Below, piece by piece: positions 32,290-42,945 of a stretch of 64,000 bases of DNA. The notes beneath the pieces were generated by a model. It was not told where the DNA came from. It did not search any database and was given only the letters and a program-made list of their open reading frames with translations. Position numbers and translations under genes: made by a program. The stretch covers positions 161,568,761-161,632,760 of the forward strand of contig OZ010799.1 of assembly GCA_963932465.1 (NCBI GenBank), in the 5' to 3' direction. The DNA comes from Maratus speciosus. Lineage: Eukaryota > Arthropoda > Arachnida > Araneae > Salticidae. Numbering within the stretch: position 1 is the stretch's first letter; every line of letters starts with the position of its first letter.

Positions 32290-33050
32290 TGTTTGTAATA
32301 CTGTTACTATCGTATTTATGAACCGATTTGGATATAATTTAGTGTGTACATAGTACATACCAATGTATCGACTGAATTCGTTGGCCAGCTTCATCCGCCA
32401 TTTTGTTTCAAAATGGCGGCCATTTAAAAATTAAAAAATAATAAAATTTAAAATGAGGTTAAAAAAACTAGAAATTGAAAAAGAATTTTTCTTATGTGTT
32501 TGACCGTGATACAAAGATTCCAGAGCATTTTTTATTTCGTCAATATCTTAAAATATGTCTGAATTATAGCACTTTGAATTTCTGGTATGGCTGACATTTT
32601 GAAACGATTTGACTTTTGTCACGCAATAATACGCATATTTATGAACCGATTTGTATGTGACAAGGCAAGTGCATAGTACATAACAATGTCTCTACCAAGT
32701 TCGTTAACCAGCTTCATCCGCCATCTTGTTTCAAAATGGGGGCCATTTAAATGTTTAAAAAAAATAAAATGAGGTACAAAAATTTAGAAATTGAAAAGAT
32801 TTTTCTTATGCGTTTGAGCTTAATACAAAGATTCCGGAGCACTTTTTGTTTTGTCTTTATCTTAAAAAATGGCTGATCTATAGCATTTTGCCTTTCACGC
32901 ATGGCTGACATTTTGGAAAATCTTATTTTTTGCCTGCGACAGCGCTCGTATATATCAACCGATTTAGATGTGAGTGAGCATGTGTATGGGAATTACTAAG
33001 GTCTCGTCCAAGTTTTTGGTTACCTTCGTTGCACCCATTATGTTGTTTTA
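32290..33050 (+). repeat. diverged tandem array, period about 315-325 bp
   Basis: Two full units and a partial third are marked by AACCGATTTG at 32321, AACCGATTTG at 32644 and CAACCGATTTAGATGTGA near 32956. Each contains CAGCTTCATCCGCCAT and TTGTTTCAAAATGG, then GGCTGACATTTT. The wording recalls the AACCGATTT-type tandem units in the Helitron at 59129, so it may be a Helitron internal array, but I see no terminus. Confidence 0.6.
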
Positions 33051-34727
33051 AAATGGCACTTCAACATATCGCCGAATTTGGCGACCAAATATAAATCACT
33101 TTAAATAAAACCAGCTTTGATAACGCTGACAAATTTCGCGAAATTCTCATTCATATTCAGTATTGACAAAAATTAGTATTTAATCTTCTATAATCAGGTT
33201 CCACTAATTTGAGCTCTGTGTGTTTGAATAATATAAGATGGCTTTTAAAAAGTAAAAGTTAAATTTAAAATATCAAAAAACCAGACTCTGTAAAAAGCGA
33301 ACTAATTAATTATTTCTCATCAATATGAAACTATTTTTTATATTAATTTACTATTTCTTTTATTTACTGATATTGATGACTTTTAAGTTGTGTTTAATTG
33401 TTAGTTGCTATCTATAAACACTGTTTTGATGAGGCCTATAGATGTCTATGAAGGCCAGAGTTACAGTAAAGCTAGAGATCCTACCTATACAACTTTCAGG
33501 TTATGCAATATTGAAATGGAGCTTCTAACTGTAAAATAGTCAATGAAACATCGTCTTCATTTTGAAAGACCTATACAATGATATGCCACTCAATATAATG
33601 CGTAATGTTTTCCGTCTCTACCGCGATTTTGTATTTTACGACCGCCATTTTGAATTTATAAAAACAAAACCTAGCCTATAACTATCGGACGGTTAAGACG
33701 AGTCGATAGAGACCTCATTCATTAAAATCCATCCAGTCGTTGGATGTTTTGAGGGTATCAAGAAATCCACATACTCAGATACGCGTGAAACACAAACTTT
33801 CTTGGCAATCGGGTAAAAAAAAGGATTATGAAAGCTACATTTTCCTCCCGGCACTGGCCGTTAGGACTTTTTCTTTTTGTACACGATATTTGAGATCATA
33901 ATAAAGAATACCCGTTGATAAAATTATCGATTTTTTTGCTGTTTGATTATAATAAGACTTACAATTTTGGAGCGTGAAAAATGTAGGGTTTTTTTTATTC
34001 AAAGTTTTGTAAAAAAAAAAAAAAAATAAATAAATAACTCATCCTAGCTTTCAGCGAAGACGGTGCACTTCCTTCGTCCGATTTTGCCTATTGACGAACT
34101 TGATCGAGATTTTCTGCTCCTTGATTTTATATATCAGTTTCGAAGAGATTTGTGCAGAATTATGGAAGTTATCTTGTCCATGAAAAAGTGATATATATAG
34201 ATAGAAAGACAGACAGATAGATAGACAGTTAAATAGATAAAGTTTTGAACTGGGGTTTGGTCCTGGGTTCTAAGGGGGCATGATCAGCGTAGATCTGCAA
34301 TTTTTTTTTCATAAATTCAAATACAGGGGTGAGTGTAATAGGTAGTATTTTTTAGGAAATCTACATTTTTCGTTTTTCATCTTCTATAAAATGAATGAGA
34401 TTTTACTATTAAGGATAAACAAATATTTTCTATTCTGTGTTTTAAAAGTTCAGAAGCATTAAACTATGAGAATAATTAATGTTTTGAGGCACGCAGCACT
34501 TTAAATTTTGTTTAGATATGCTTCGTATGAATTTCTCTGGAATTCTCATTAGTTCTGAGGAAGTGTTAGGAAGTGTGCCAGTTGGTTTAAAAATGTAATT
34601 GATAATGATAGGATAATTAATATGAAATAATATATATGATAATTAGTTAACTCACCTTATCCTGTAACGTAATGTTCAAAATTGTTGTAAATTATGCTTC
34701 GTAATATTTCATTATTTTCAGTATGTT
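33051..34727. other. non-coding stretch
   Basis: GACCGCCATTTTGAATTT near 33640 resembles the array to the left. A short GATA-type microsatellite lies near 34195-34240 and an A run near 34010-34026. No gene is seen. Confidence 0.4.
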
Positions 34728-34910
34728 TTAACACTAGGACCGACGACTATTTTGTTCAAGTTTTATAAAAAGTGTTTCACACCAAAATTTTTATTTACAA
34801 CTATTTAACTTATTTAATTAGCCTATTGAATGCTGAATTTTCTGGTTCGAATCGACTATTCTCAATTTGGCAGGTGTCAAAATGACCCCTAATTGCGGTT
34901 CTAGAGTTAA
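34728..34910. mobile_element. TTAACACTA-type MITE
   Basis: The 183-bp unit has TTAA at both ends: TTAACACTAGGACCGACG and GCGGTTCTAGAGTTAA. It shares CAAGTTTTATAAAAA, TTTAACTTATTTAATTA and TTTCTGGTTCGA with 45599-45811. Confidence 0.7.
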
Positions 34911-34928
34911 ACAGAATAAAAATAAGTA

Positions 34929-35128
34929 TTAACCCATAGGGGATGAGCGACCGGTATACCGAGGTGCTCAGAATCCTCCATTATTCTCACCAGTTATTTT
35001 TAATTGTAAAGTTTATCTTATTTAATTTGTGCATTTTCGCAATTTAATTACAGAAAATTTTCTGTTTTGAAAAACTGGTGGTTCGAGATTAAAAATTAAG
35101 CAAAAGGCTCTCGTCGCGAAGGTGTTAA
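34929..35128. mobile_element. TTAA-target MITE
   Basis: TTAACCCATAGGGGATGAGC at the left and CTCTCGTCGCGAAGGTGTTAA at the right, with the TTTTTAATTGTAAAGTTT and TTTTCTGTTTTGAAAAACTGG interior of the 44271 family. Its right TTAA (35125-35128) is also the left TTAA of the next element. Confidence 0.65.
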
Positions 35129-35695
35129 AGGAACCGGGAAAGCAAAATTCAACCAAAAAATCGATTTTTACTTTTTTATATCATTAAATAGTTTCAACTT
35201 TTATCTTTCCAACGATCTGTCACACATATTTATACGTAAAAAAAGGTGTTGAAATTATTCATTCTTTTCTAAGAGTACTTCGCAACTTAATGGCTATTTA
35301 AATCTTTAATTGACTTTTTCTCAAAACTTGGATTTTTCATGTTTATGTTCCTTTTTTTCAATATCTACTAAACTTAAGAACTCAGATTTTTTTTAATACT
35401 TATATTATGTTATATTGTATAGTTTAACACAGGTATTTAATGATTTGTTAAGAATTATTTATTTTAGGCAGTGAAATCTTACCAAAAATGTTAATTTAAA
35501 AGTGACTTTCAATAAATAATTAATAATTAATTTTGAGTTTCACTTAGAAAGAAAATAGTCTGTTAAAATACGTAAATCATGTTATTCTAACTACTCTAAA
35601 AAATCTTGACCTCTATCTTTTACCCAGTCTGAGAAAAAGTTCATAAAGTCTGTGAATTTAACATGGCGGAGATAGAGCTTTCCCGGTCCCCTTAA
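35125..35695. mobile_element. TTAA-target element with AAGGRACCGGGAAAGC ends
   Basis: TTAAAGGAACCGGGAAAGC and GCTTTCCCGGTCCCCTTAA are inverted over 571 bp. It resembles in layout, though not closely in text, the 731-bp element at 56279-57009 (TTAAGGGGATCCGGGACAC). It shares one TTAA with the MITE on its left. No transposase frame. Confidence 0.75.
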
Positions 35696-35786
35696 AAGAA
35701 TAGAGATTCCACATCTTTAGTTTTAAATTTCTGTTTTACCATTTTACTATTTAAATACCAATTTATTAGTCATTATTATATATCAG

Positions 35787-35956
35787 CAGTGGTGGAAAAT
35801 TGGCGCAGAGGCGGAGCCTATTGACACCACTAAATTTTTATGATATTATTCAGTTTAATAAAAACTCAGAAATTTTATCATTAGATAAGAGGCAAAACAC
35901 TGCTATAATTTAGTGGTGTCAATAGGCTCCACCTCTGTGCCAATTTTCCACCACTG
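35787..35956. mobile_element. palindromic MITE with CAGTGGTGG ends, copy 1
   Basis: Arms of about 50 bp, CAGTGGTGGAAAATTGGCGC against the inverse at the right, then GGAGCCTATTGACACCACTA. ATATCAG flanks both sides; with one AT unit lost this would be a 9-bp ATATATCAG duplication. The terminus looks hAT-like, while long arms and 9-bp duplications look Mutator-like, so I leave the superfamily open. Confidence 0.78.
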
Positions 35957-35967
35957 ATATCAGTTGT

Positions 35968-36085
35968 AGATTTGCAACTGGGTCAAAAATGTCCGTGCTG
36001 TGACTTGAACCACAGGGATCTCTTGGCTGAGGAATACAAAGGCATATCAACTGAGCTATCCCGGATGAATCTGGAGTATATAATT
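35968..36085 (-). mobile_element. tRNA-derived SINE fragment, copy 1
   Basis: The minus strand reads CCAGATTCATCCGGGATAGC, A-box-like TAGCTCAGTTGATA, GCCAAGAGATCCC and B-box-like GGTTCAAGTCAC. It shares TCCGGNATANCTCAGTTG and AGCCNAAGAGAT in order with the plus-strand copy at 38088-38230. No functional tRNA fold is preserved. Confidence 0.55.
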
Positions 36086-36590
36086 CACCCATCTAACCTT
36101 ATTGATCGCAACATCTGGTCTTATACACGAATCAGCTCAACAGATCTTAACCCATTTGTGCCTGAATTTTTGTTTTCTCGAATTTGTCAGTATAATCACT
36201 ATCTATTATTGCATAATGAACTGGAAAATGCTAAAAAGAATACGCTAAAACTTTTTGTATTTATTTGATAAAATGTAAGCGTATTAAATATGGGAATATG
36301 AATAATATCTGTAATAATATAATATGCATAGTTATATATTTTGTCTAAATTTACATAAAATAAGCTTTTAAGTAGTATATTTTATACTATAATTAGTAGT
36401 TTTACGATTTACCGCAATTTCCGGCCTATACTCCGCGGCTGAAAAAATCATGGTACAACCCAGAAATTTTATTTAATAAAATGTAACTTGTTATATCCCG
36501 GTAAAGATTTGACTTAAATTACTAAATAAAATTTCTGGGTCCAAAATTGATTGTTTGATCTGCGGATTATACGCCGAACATTATGGTACT

Positions 36591-36750
36591 CAGTGGTGGA
36601 AAATTGGCGCAGAGGAGGAGCCTATTGACACCACTAATATTTTATGGTATTCTTCATCTTAATAAAATCTGTCATTAGATAAAACGAAAAATTCTTCTAA
36701 AATTTAGTGGTGTCAATAGGCTCCTCCTCTGCGCCAATTTTCCACCACTG
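36591..36750. mobile_element. palindromic MITE with CAGTGGTGG ends, copy 2
   Basis: 160 bp; ends CAGTGGTGGAAAATTGGCGC and GCGCCAATTTTCCACCACTG are perfect inverts. Flanks TATGGTACT / TACGGTACT agree at 8 of 9 positions. Very close to copy 1 in both arms, with a shortened centre. Confidence 0.82.
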
Positions 36751-36981
36751 TACGGTACTAAAAAATTATATGTATTTCTTTACACATACTGATATCATTA
36801 TAAGTATTAGTAATTATAAACTAAGAATATTCGTATTTGAGGTAAAAACAATTTGTATTATAATCATCTTTAAAAGTACTTTCTATAAATAACTGCCCCC
36901 TAAATGGCTAATAAAAATATGTACCCATTCCTGCCTAGCGCCCTATATTTTTTTATGCATAAAAAAATAGGCTTAGGTATA

Positions 36982-37457
36982 CAGGGTGGTTATAATTAAA
37001 CTTCCCCTATAAACAGCGTCCTACAGGGCAAACGGTTGAACGGAATGCAATGAAATTTGGTATATAGACTATACACGAGTTGCGCTCACGGAATTTCGAA
37101 AAAAAAAATTAGTTCCAAAATGTCCACCAGAGGGCGTCTTTTCCAGAAAAAAAAACATTAAATTTAAAACAATAAACGGCCAAAACAGACGGTTTTACAT
37201 TTTATTACTCATAGTTCTTGTTCTGGATTGTTAATATTGTTTCTGTATTCCGTTTTGGCCGTTTATTGTGTTAAATTTAATGTTTTTTCCGCAAAAGGCG
37301 ACATCTGGTGGACATTTTGGAACTTTTTTTTTTTTTTTTAGGAATTCCTTGAGCGCATCTCGTGTATAGCCTATATACCGAATTTCGTTGCATTCCGTTC
37401 ACCGGTTTGCGCTGTAGGAGGGAGTTTATAGGGGAAGTTTTAATTATAACCACCCTG
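36982..37457. mobile_element. TA-target MITE with CAGGGTGGTTATAATTAA ends
   Basis: TA flanks both sides. Long inverted arms: CAGGGTGGTTATAATTAAAC against GTTTTAATTATAACCACCCTG, then GGTATATAGACTATACACGA and AACGGCCAAAACAGACGG. The first seven bases CAGGGTG are also those of the DD41D elements. No ORF with a domain. Confidence 0.8.
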
Positions 37458-37461
37458 TATA

Positions 37462-37638
37462 TTGGGTAGTTCGGAAAGTCTTGTCCGTTTGGGAAAATCA
37501 ATTCGTACTAGAAACTAGAAAATTCTGCCGGTAATTATTAGACATTAGATATCGGAATTAATCTCTAATAATTAAATGTTAGAATTTTACGGTACGAATT
37601 GATTTTCCTAAACTGACACGACTTTCCGAACGACCCAA
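37462..37638. mobile_element. mariner-like MITE inserted beside its neighbour
   Basis: 177 bp, TA at both sides, inverted ends TTGGGTAGTTCGGAAAGTC and GACTTTCCGAACGACCCAA, arms continuing through AAAATCAATTCGTAC. Its left TA (37460-37461) abuts the right TA of the previous MITE, a TATA formed by two back-to-back TA insertions. Confidence 0.82.
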
Positions 37639-38087
37639 TAATTTCGCAATTTAAAAAAATACGTTCTCCGAAGAAGTCTGCAAGATAAGACTATGACTTA
37701 TTTATTTGGATCCTTGGTTGAAAAAACACAAATAAGCTTACTTTTTAGATTTCGCCATCTTGAAAAATGAAAAATCTATAAACTCCTGAAAAAAACCCTC
37801 CATTTTGAGCAAATAAATATCCATCTTATGTTGTCATCTTTCAGTAACAGATAAAGACATTTATAGATAATTATTTCACGCAGTTTTCATGTTATAAAGA
37901 AGAAGAAAATTATATAAATTTATTAAAATTCGATCGTCCGAAAATAGGAACGCTAGGCATAAATGGGTTAATCTAGTGTCAAAACTAGTAATAGAACTTT
38001 ATTGTATTTACGTATCCTGCGTTTACCTTGTTCCATTATCTGCGATTTTTCTGTTGCGCTAATTCATGTATCAGACCAGATGCTATT

Positions 38088-38230
38088 ATGAATGAGGTTA
38101 GCTGGATGAATTCCAGGTTCGGGGTGAATACTCCAGATTCTTCCGGTATACCTCAGTTGGTAGCGCAATGGCAGCTTCAGCCCCAAGAGATACCTGGATT
38201 CAATACTGGTCTATAAAGCTTTCACTTAGT
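38088..38230 (+). mobile_element. tRNA-derived SINE fragment, copy 2
   Basis: CCAGATTCTTCCGGTATACC, A-box-like ACCTCAGTTGGTAGCGC, GCCCCAAGAGATACC and a weak B box GGATTCAATACTGG. Homologous to 35968-36085. Confidence 0.55.
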
Positions 38231-38842
38231 TGGAAAATTACAACTGATATGATTTATTAGGATGGGCGAAGCGAATCTGTTATTTGGCTACACAAAATAC
38301 ATTTTGTCGTACACTTTACAAAAAAAAAAAAAAAAAAAAACTATTCAGCATTTTGACTTGAAATTAGACATAAAAATAAATTATGATCTGTAGATTTGTA
38401 CAATATTATTTTTTTACTGAAGAACCTTAAAAAGATTTACTATTTTAATTAATTTATTTTACATGTTTTTCCATTACGGACGTATTTTTGCAAATAAAAA
38501 ATGAAACATGTATTTTCAGAAGAAAAAATAAATCATGGAGTTTGTCATTATAGATAGAATCAGGATTAATTAAATAGTTTCACGATTTCTTTTATGAAAT
38601 TTTTAAAGTACCTTTTTTATGAAAATTATAGCATATTTTTAATGAATTAAAATTTGTGAAAATTCAATTATTTACATTCAATTATAAAAGTATTCTTCAG
38701 TGTTAAGAATTCCAATGCACAATTTATTTTTATGTGAAATCATTTACGCAGACGATACTTACGCATATAAAAAAATATATATAATGATTTTTTTTTGTAA
38801 AGTGGCAACAAAAGAATTGTAAACAAATAAAATTAATTGTTA
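38231..38842. other. AT-rich stretch
   Basis: An A run of about 21 lies near 38321-38341. The last 75 bp (AATTGTAAACAAATAAAATT) are repeated at 39075-39150 on the other side of the MITE, a short tandem duplication. No gene. Confidence 0.4.
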
Positions 38843-38848
38843 AATTCG

Positions 38849-39018
38849 CAGGGGTCCCACCGGTCCGTTTTTTGAAAACCAGTAAGTTTTCAGAAACAAA
38901 TTCGTGGTAGGTTTCTGCAACAATTGAACGAAAAACGCACTTCCGCTACAAAAATTATAAACAAGATTTTTCTTGGAAAAATAGTGGTGTTCATAAAACG
39001 GACCAAGTGGGAGCCCTG
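38849..39018. mobile_element. MITE of a 6-bp-TSD family, copy 3
   Basis: 170 bp; ends CAGGGGTCCCACCGGTCCG and CGGACCAAGTGGGAGCCCTG. The hexamer AATTCG flanks both sides, and the duplicated neighbour at 39134-39150 (GATAAATTCGTTATG) shows the site without the MITE. Internal words GAAAACCAGTAAGTTTTCAG and TGGTAGGTTTCTGCAACAAT tie it to copies 1 and 2. Confidence 0.8.
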
Positions 39019-39164
39019 AATTCGTTATACAAGTATTTTGTAAAATTTTGCAATTTAAAAGAATTGTATAATATTATGGATTTTTTATTTTTGTAAAGTT
39101 GAAACAAAATTATTGTAAACAAATAAAATTAATTGATAAATTCGTTATGTCAAAAATAAAAAAT

Positions 39165-39480
39165 TCCAAGGAAATTCTTACAAGGAAGGTCTCCATACGG
39201 GCATACTTCGAAAAATCTGAAGAAATTATAGAATACTCTTCTCATGAGGATATATATGTTTATAAAAAAATTTCGGCGGAAACGCGATAGAACGTCTGTA
39301 AAACAAAATAATGAAAATTTCAATATTTGTCGATTCATCACCGGTTGGCGATGGAATAAAATTTCAAAAAATACTTTTTTATGTCAGATACTCTTTAAGA
39401 TAAAAATGTGCCATAATGAACTTGATTAAATAATTTTAATGTAAATAACTTTAGTTTTGTTAGTTTTAGTTTGATTTAAC
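39165..39480 (+). repeat. dispersed repeat R2, copy 1
   Basis: GGAAGGTCTCCATACGGGCATA through TATAAAAAAATTTCGGCGG and ATTCATCACCGGTTGGCGATGG to ACTCTTTAAGATAAAAATGT is matched in reverse at about 57731-58080. In the forward frame a 60-residue stretch (for example ISKNTFLCQ) is roughly conserved between copies, so this may be the decayed end of an unrecognised coding element. Confidence 0.6.
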
Positions 39481-39499
39481 TATAGTTTTATCATATATA

Positions 39500-39700
39500 C
39501 AGGGTGATTCGAAACTTATCGTTCAAATTTCGTAGGGAAGTAGGGAATACGTCAGAAAACCGATTTCACATAGGAAAGTATCGTAGCGTTTGGATCTATT
39601 TATTTAGGTCCGGATCGGGGTTAAAGCGGATTCCGTCGTGGACGCCGTGCCAGCGGCTCTTTCTTGACCTCGTGTGGTGAGTGGTCGTGCATACGTATCC
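39500..39700 (+). mobile_element. unpaired transposon end, CAGGGTGATTCGAAAC
   Basis: TA followed by CAGGGTGATTCGAAACTTAT and a GC-richer tail (CGGATTCCGTCGTGGACGCC) looks like the left end of another CAGGGTG-type element. The opposite end was not found in the window. Confidence 0.45.
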
Positions 39701-41802
39701 ATTAGTCTTTTAATATCTAAGAGACTTTTGAACTTCAGAAGTTCTTAGTCCTGTAATTGTAAAATTTGTAGCATACATAAATAAGCTAATAGATTCTTCA
39801 TCTAATGTAGAATCATAAATAAATGGTAGAGTTTATCTCTATTCGAAAAAAAGTAACTAGCGCTGTTATCGCTGCCGTAAATGAAATTTTTGTGACCGGA
39901 GGTCTTTCTTCGCTAACATTAAGAAAACTATTGGATACAAAAATATGAAAATTGGTATTATTTTAGAGAAATGTTTGATAAAAATGCTGAAGCAGACAGT
40001 TTTTAAATCGAAGGGTTATTTTAATAGCTACTAATTGTTGAAGATGGTCAAATCTAGGATTTTATTGGACCTATGAAACAAACATTCCCGATTACTAAAA
40101 AACATTTTATGCAATAACAATAGTCTGTGATTTAGAACTGATATTATAATGTTAAAATAATTGGTCAAAAATAACAAATATATCTTATTACCTAATTTTG
40201 TGAATTATAGTATTTTATACTTTATTAATTTATAAATAAAGAGGTAATTAAATGTTTGTTCAGTTATTCTGTTTGAGCAACTTTGAAACATTTAATAACA
40301 TATGGATGTTAAAATAAAACCTGCTTATTTATTAGTAGGATAATTAAGAATTAAAAAAAAAATGTTTAAAAGTTTAATTTTAGATAGCACAATTTATTAT
40401 CTAACGTTTTCTTATTAAATATGTTTAAAAATAAATACACCAGGTAAATAGAACTTGCGCACCAGAATATAGATTACAATGAAGAGTTAAGACTAAGGTA
40501 TTATAATAAGACATAAATAATTAACTTTACATGTGTGATAATGTTTCAAATTTCTATTTGTTATTATATTTTGTAACTTGTTTTATATAAGCTGATCAAG
40601 ACCAGATTAAAACATAAGTACATAAAAATACATTTTAAATACTTCAAGATGAACATCATTAGAATTAATAAAATAAATCTATACAAGTAAAAAAAAAAGG
40701 TTATTTAAACTAAATTTTATGCACTAGACAGACTTGAATACATTTAAAAAGCAACTAAATTTAGAATAGGATACCTAAAAACATTTAATTAAAATCAAAA
40801 TTATACAAATTATACTTTTAGCTTTGTCATCACATAACCTCATCAGTACTAACATCAAGTAATAAACTATACTCATATACCTTGCACGAATCAGGTTCGA
40901 TTCCTAATGAATATTTCTTGTTTCTAAAAAAAGAAAAAAAACCTTTAACTTTGACTGAGTCCAGTGTGTATTCGAAGTTTTGTTTATGATTGATGTTAGT
41001 AATGATGAGGCTACGCGATGGCATAGCGCAACGTATACTTTGTGAGATTTTGATTTTAGTTATATGTTTTTATGTATACTATACATTTTAAATTTAATTG
41101 CTTTTTTAATTTATTCAAGTCTGTCTAAAGTTTCATAATTAGTTTAAATAATATTTTAATTCAGACGTTAAAATGCTCGTGTATCTTTTAAAAAAAAGGT
41201 TGTTATGAATGTTTCTTTATCAGTAAATAATTTAAAATTGAGCAAATCGAACATTAAACATAACCGAACATAAAACGTACAGCAACCTACTAATGGAAAT
41301 GTATGTAATTTATATTTTATATTTATTCTTTAGTACATCATAATAGAAAAATAATAAGCTGAAATTGAATGAGTATTTTTTTGGATTAATTTTCTGTAGC
41401 ATTTTATGCACGTTTTATTGTGTCATTTTTTAGATATACTCTCAAATAACAGAATTTAAAGTAACCATTTAAATGACATGGCGTAACGCAAACAGAAAAT
41501 TTTCAATTTTTGATTTAAAGCTTACTTCAGAATTAATGTTCGTTTCGATAAAGGTCTACTTGTAAACAGGAATAATTATTAGCCATTAAGACTTCAGGAC
41601 ATTAGACCATTAAGCTGTGGTAATTTGGGAGAACTAAACATATTTTTGACAAGCTTGGTTTAAATCTTGATAATTAATGATGAGTAATTATCATTATGTA
41701 AGACCACATTGAAAATATTTAAATTTTAAAACTGACAAGTCGTTTTAAAGAGCGTACATTTATATTTGGTGTTTGCAATAGTTAAGGATTTTTATTAACT
41801 CA
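39701..41802. other. long AT-rich stretch
   Basis: A 64-codon minus-strand frame at 40830-41024 is the only fair-sized ORF and has no recognised domain. I see no repeat family or gene. Confidence 0.4.
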
Positions 41803-42003
41803 TTAACTCCCGCTGGTAGGAAAACTTAGCATTTAAGCAGTATGGAATTTTTAAATTTGAAAACCAGTATTTCAGTAAGACAGTTTTCATGTTATCTAAT
41901 CGCGAACTATGAGAAATTAAATGAGTTAAAATTACAATATGGAATATCTGGGGTAAACTGACAACTAGATATTAAAAGAAGTGTAAATAATAGTCGCAGT
42001 TAA
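41803..42003. mobile_element. possible TTAA-target MITE
   Basis: TTAACTCCCGCTGGTAGG at the left and AATAGTCGCAGTTAA at the right; the right part matches 300-381. The termini are only loosely inverted, so this may be a decayed copy. Confidence 0.4.
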
Positions 42004-42232
42004 TGCATTAATAGAATATTTTAGTAATTAGACATGTTATTGCTCAAGAACTTGGTGGGAAAGCTGTAGCGCTGCCATCGAAATACTCAAGACCAGAGAA
42101 TACGATAGTGACGTCATCACTAATCGACCGACTTCTCACTAGTGTTAGAATTTACAGCGGAAAATTTTGAATAGCAATTTTTTATTATTATTTGTGGAAT
42201 ATCTATCATCTTATAAAACAATAATAAATATA

Positions 42233-42945
42233 CAGTGAAACCTCTGTGAAAGACCACCTCTATAAGGAGACCGCCTCTCATAAAGATCGTTTATTTCTGG
42301 TCCATAATTTTTGGCTATAGGCTCAATGTTAATTTTCCCTCTATTAAAGGACCACTATTTCCTGTCTCCCTCCATGAAAGACCACTTTTAAACTTTTTAG
42401 CCAAAATGTACGATTATTTCTCTTTAGAATGAGGAATCGCAAAATTCTCCGAAAAAAAATGTTCAGCTAGCAACGATGACATCGACCCTTTTTGAAAATT
42501 GGTTATATGACTTTGACAAAAAGATTACTAAACAGAAACTAGAAAGAATAGAAACCTTATCCTTATTTTGTATAATGCTCCATGCTGAAAGTGTGAAACT
42601 CCAAATTTCACCTCCTAACTCAACATCCAAAATTCAACCGTTAAAATCGACAGATTGATAGGAAATTCGATAATTGTTAGAGATGATACTAAAATAACTA
42701 ATTTTCCTAAAGAGATCAAAGAATATTTAAAATAATTAATTGTTAAAATTAAAGCAAACTTTAATTGATTCTTTCTAAGTTGCGTAGGCATAAAATATAA
42801 TAAACTAATTCAATAAAATATATCTGTTTTGTAATACGTATTGTATGAAACTTTGCTTTAATCATTACCTCTATTCTAAGACCACCTCTCTAAAAGAACG
42901 ATTTTTTAAGGTCCAATGGATAGTCTCCTTAAAGAGGTTTCACTG
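42233..42945 (+). mobile_element. internally deleted pogo/Tigger transposon
   Basis: TA on both sides and inverted ends CAGTGAAACCTCTGTGAAAG and CTTAAAGAGGTTTCACTG, a terminus typical of pogo/Tigger elements. The arms repeat GACCACCTCT-type words. A short transposase remnant survives at 42476-42658. Confidence 0.85.
42476..42658 (+). pseudogene. pogo/Tigger transposase fragment (DDE_1)
   Basis: MTSTLFENWLYDFDKK opens the segment, as in the DDE_1 domain of Tigger transposases. In the next frame RNLILILYNAPC corresponds to the conserved ...LLFIDNAP block but with Asp replaced by Tyr. The first frame resumes with ISPPNSTSKIQPL, the family's PPNTTS.LQPL motif. At least two frameshifts and the lost catalytic Asp make it inactive. 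Confidence 0.8.

Larger units (their letters stand above)
36149..37969. mobile_element. possible old TTAA element hosting three later MITEs
   Basis: TTAACCCATTTGTGCCTGAA at the left has an inverted counterpart AGGCATAAATGGGTTAA at the right (37953-37969). If real, the element contains the insertions at 36591, 36982 and 37462. The interior shows no transposase, and the pairing of these two ends is inference. Confidence 0.35.
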
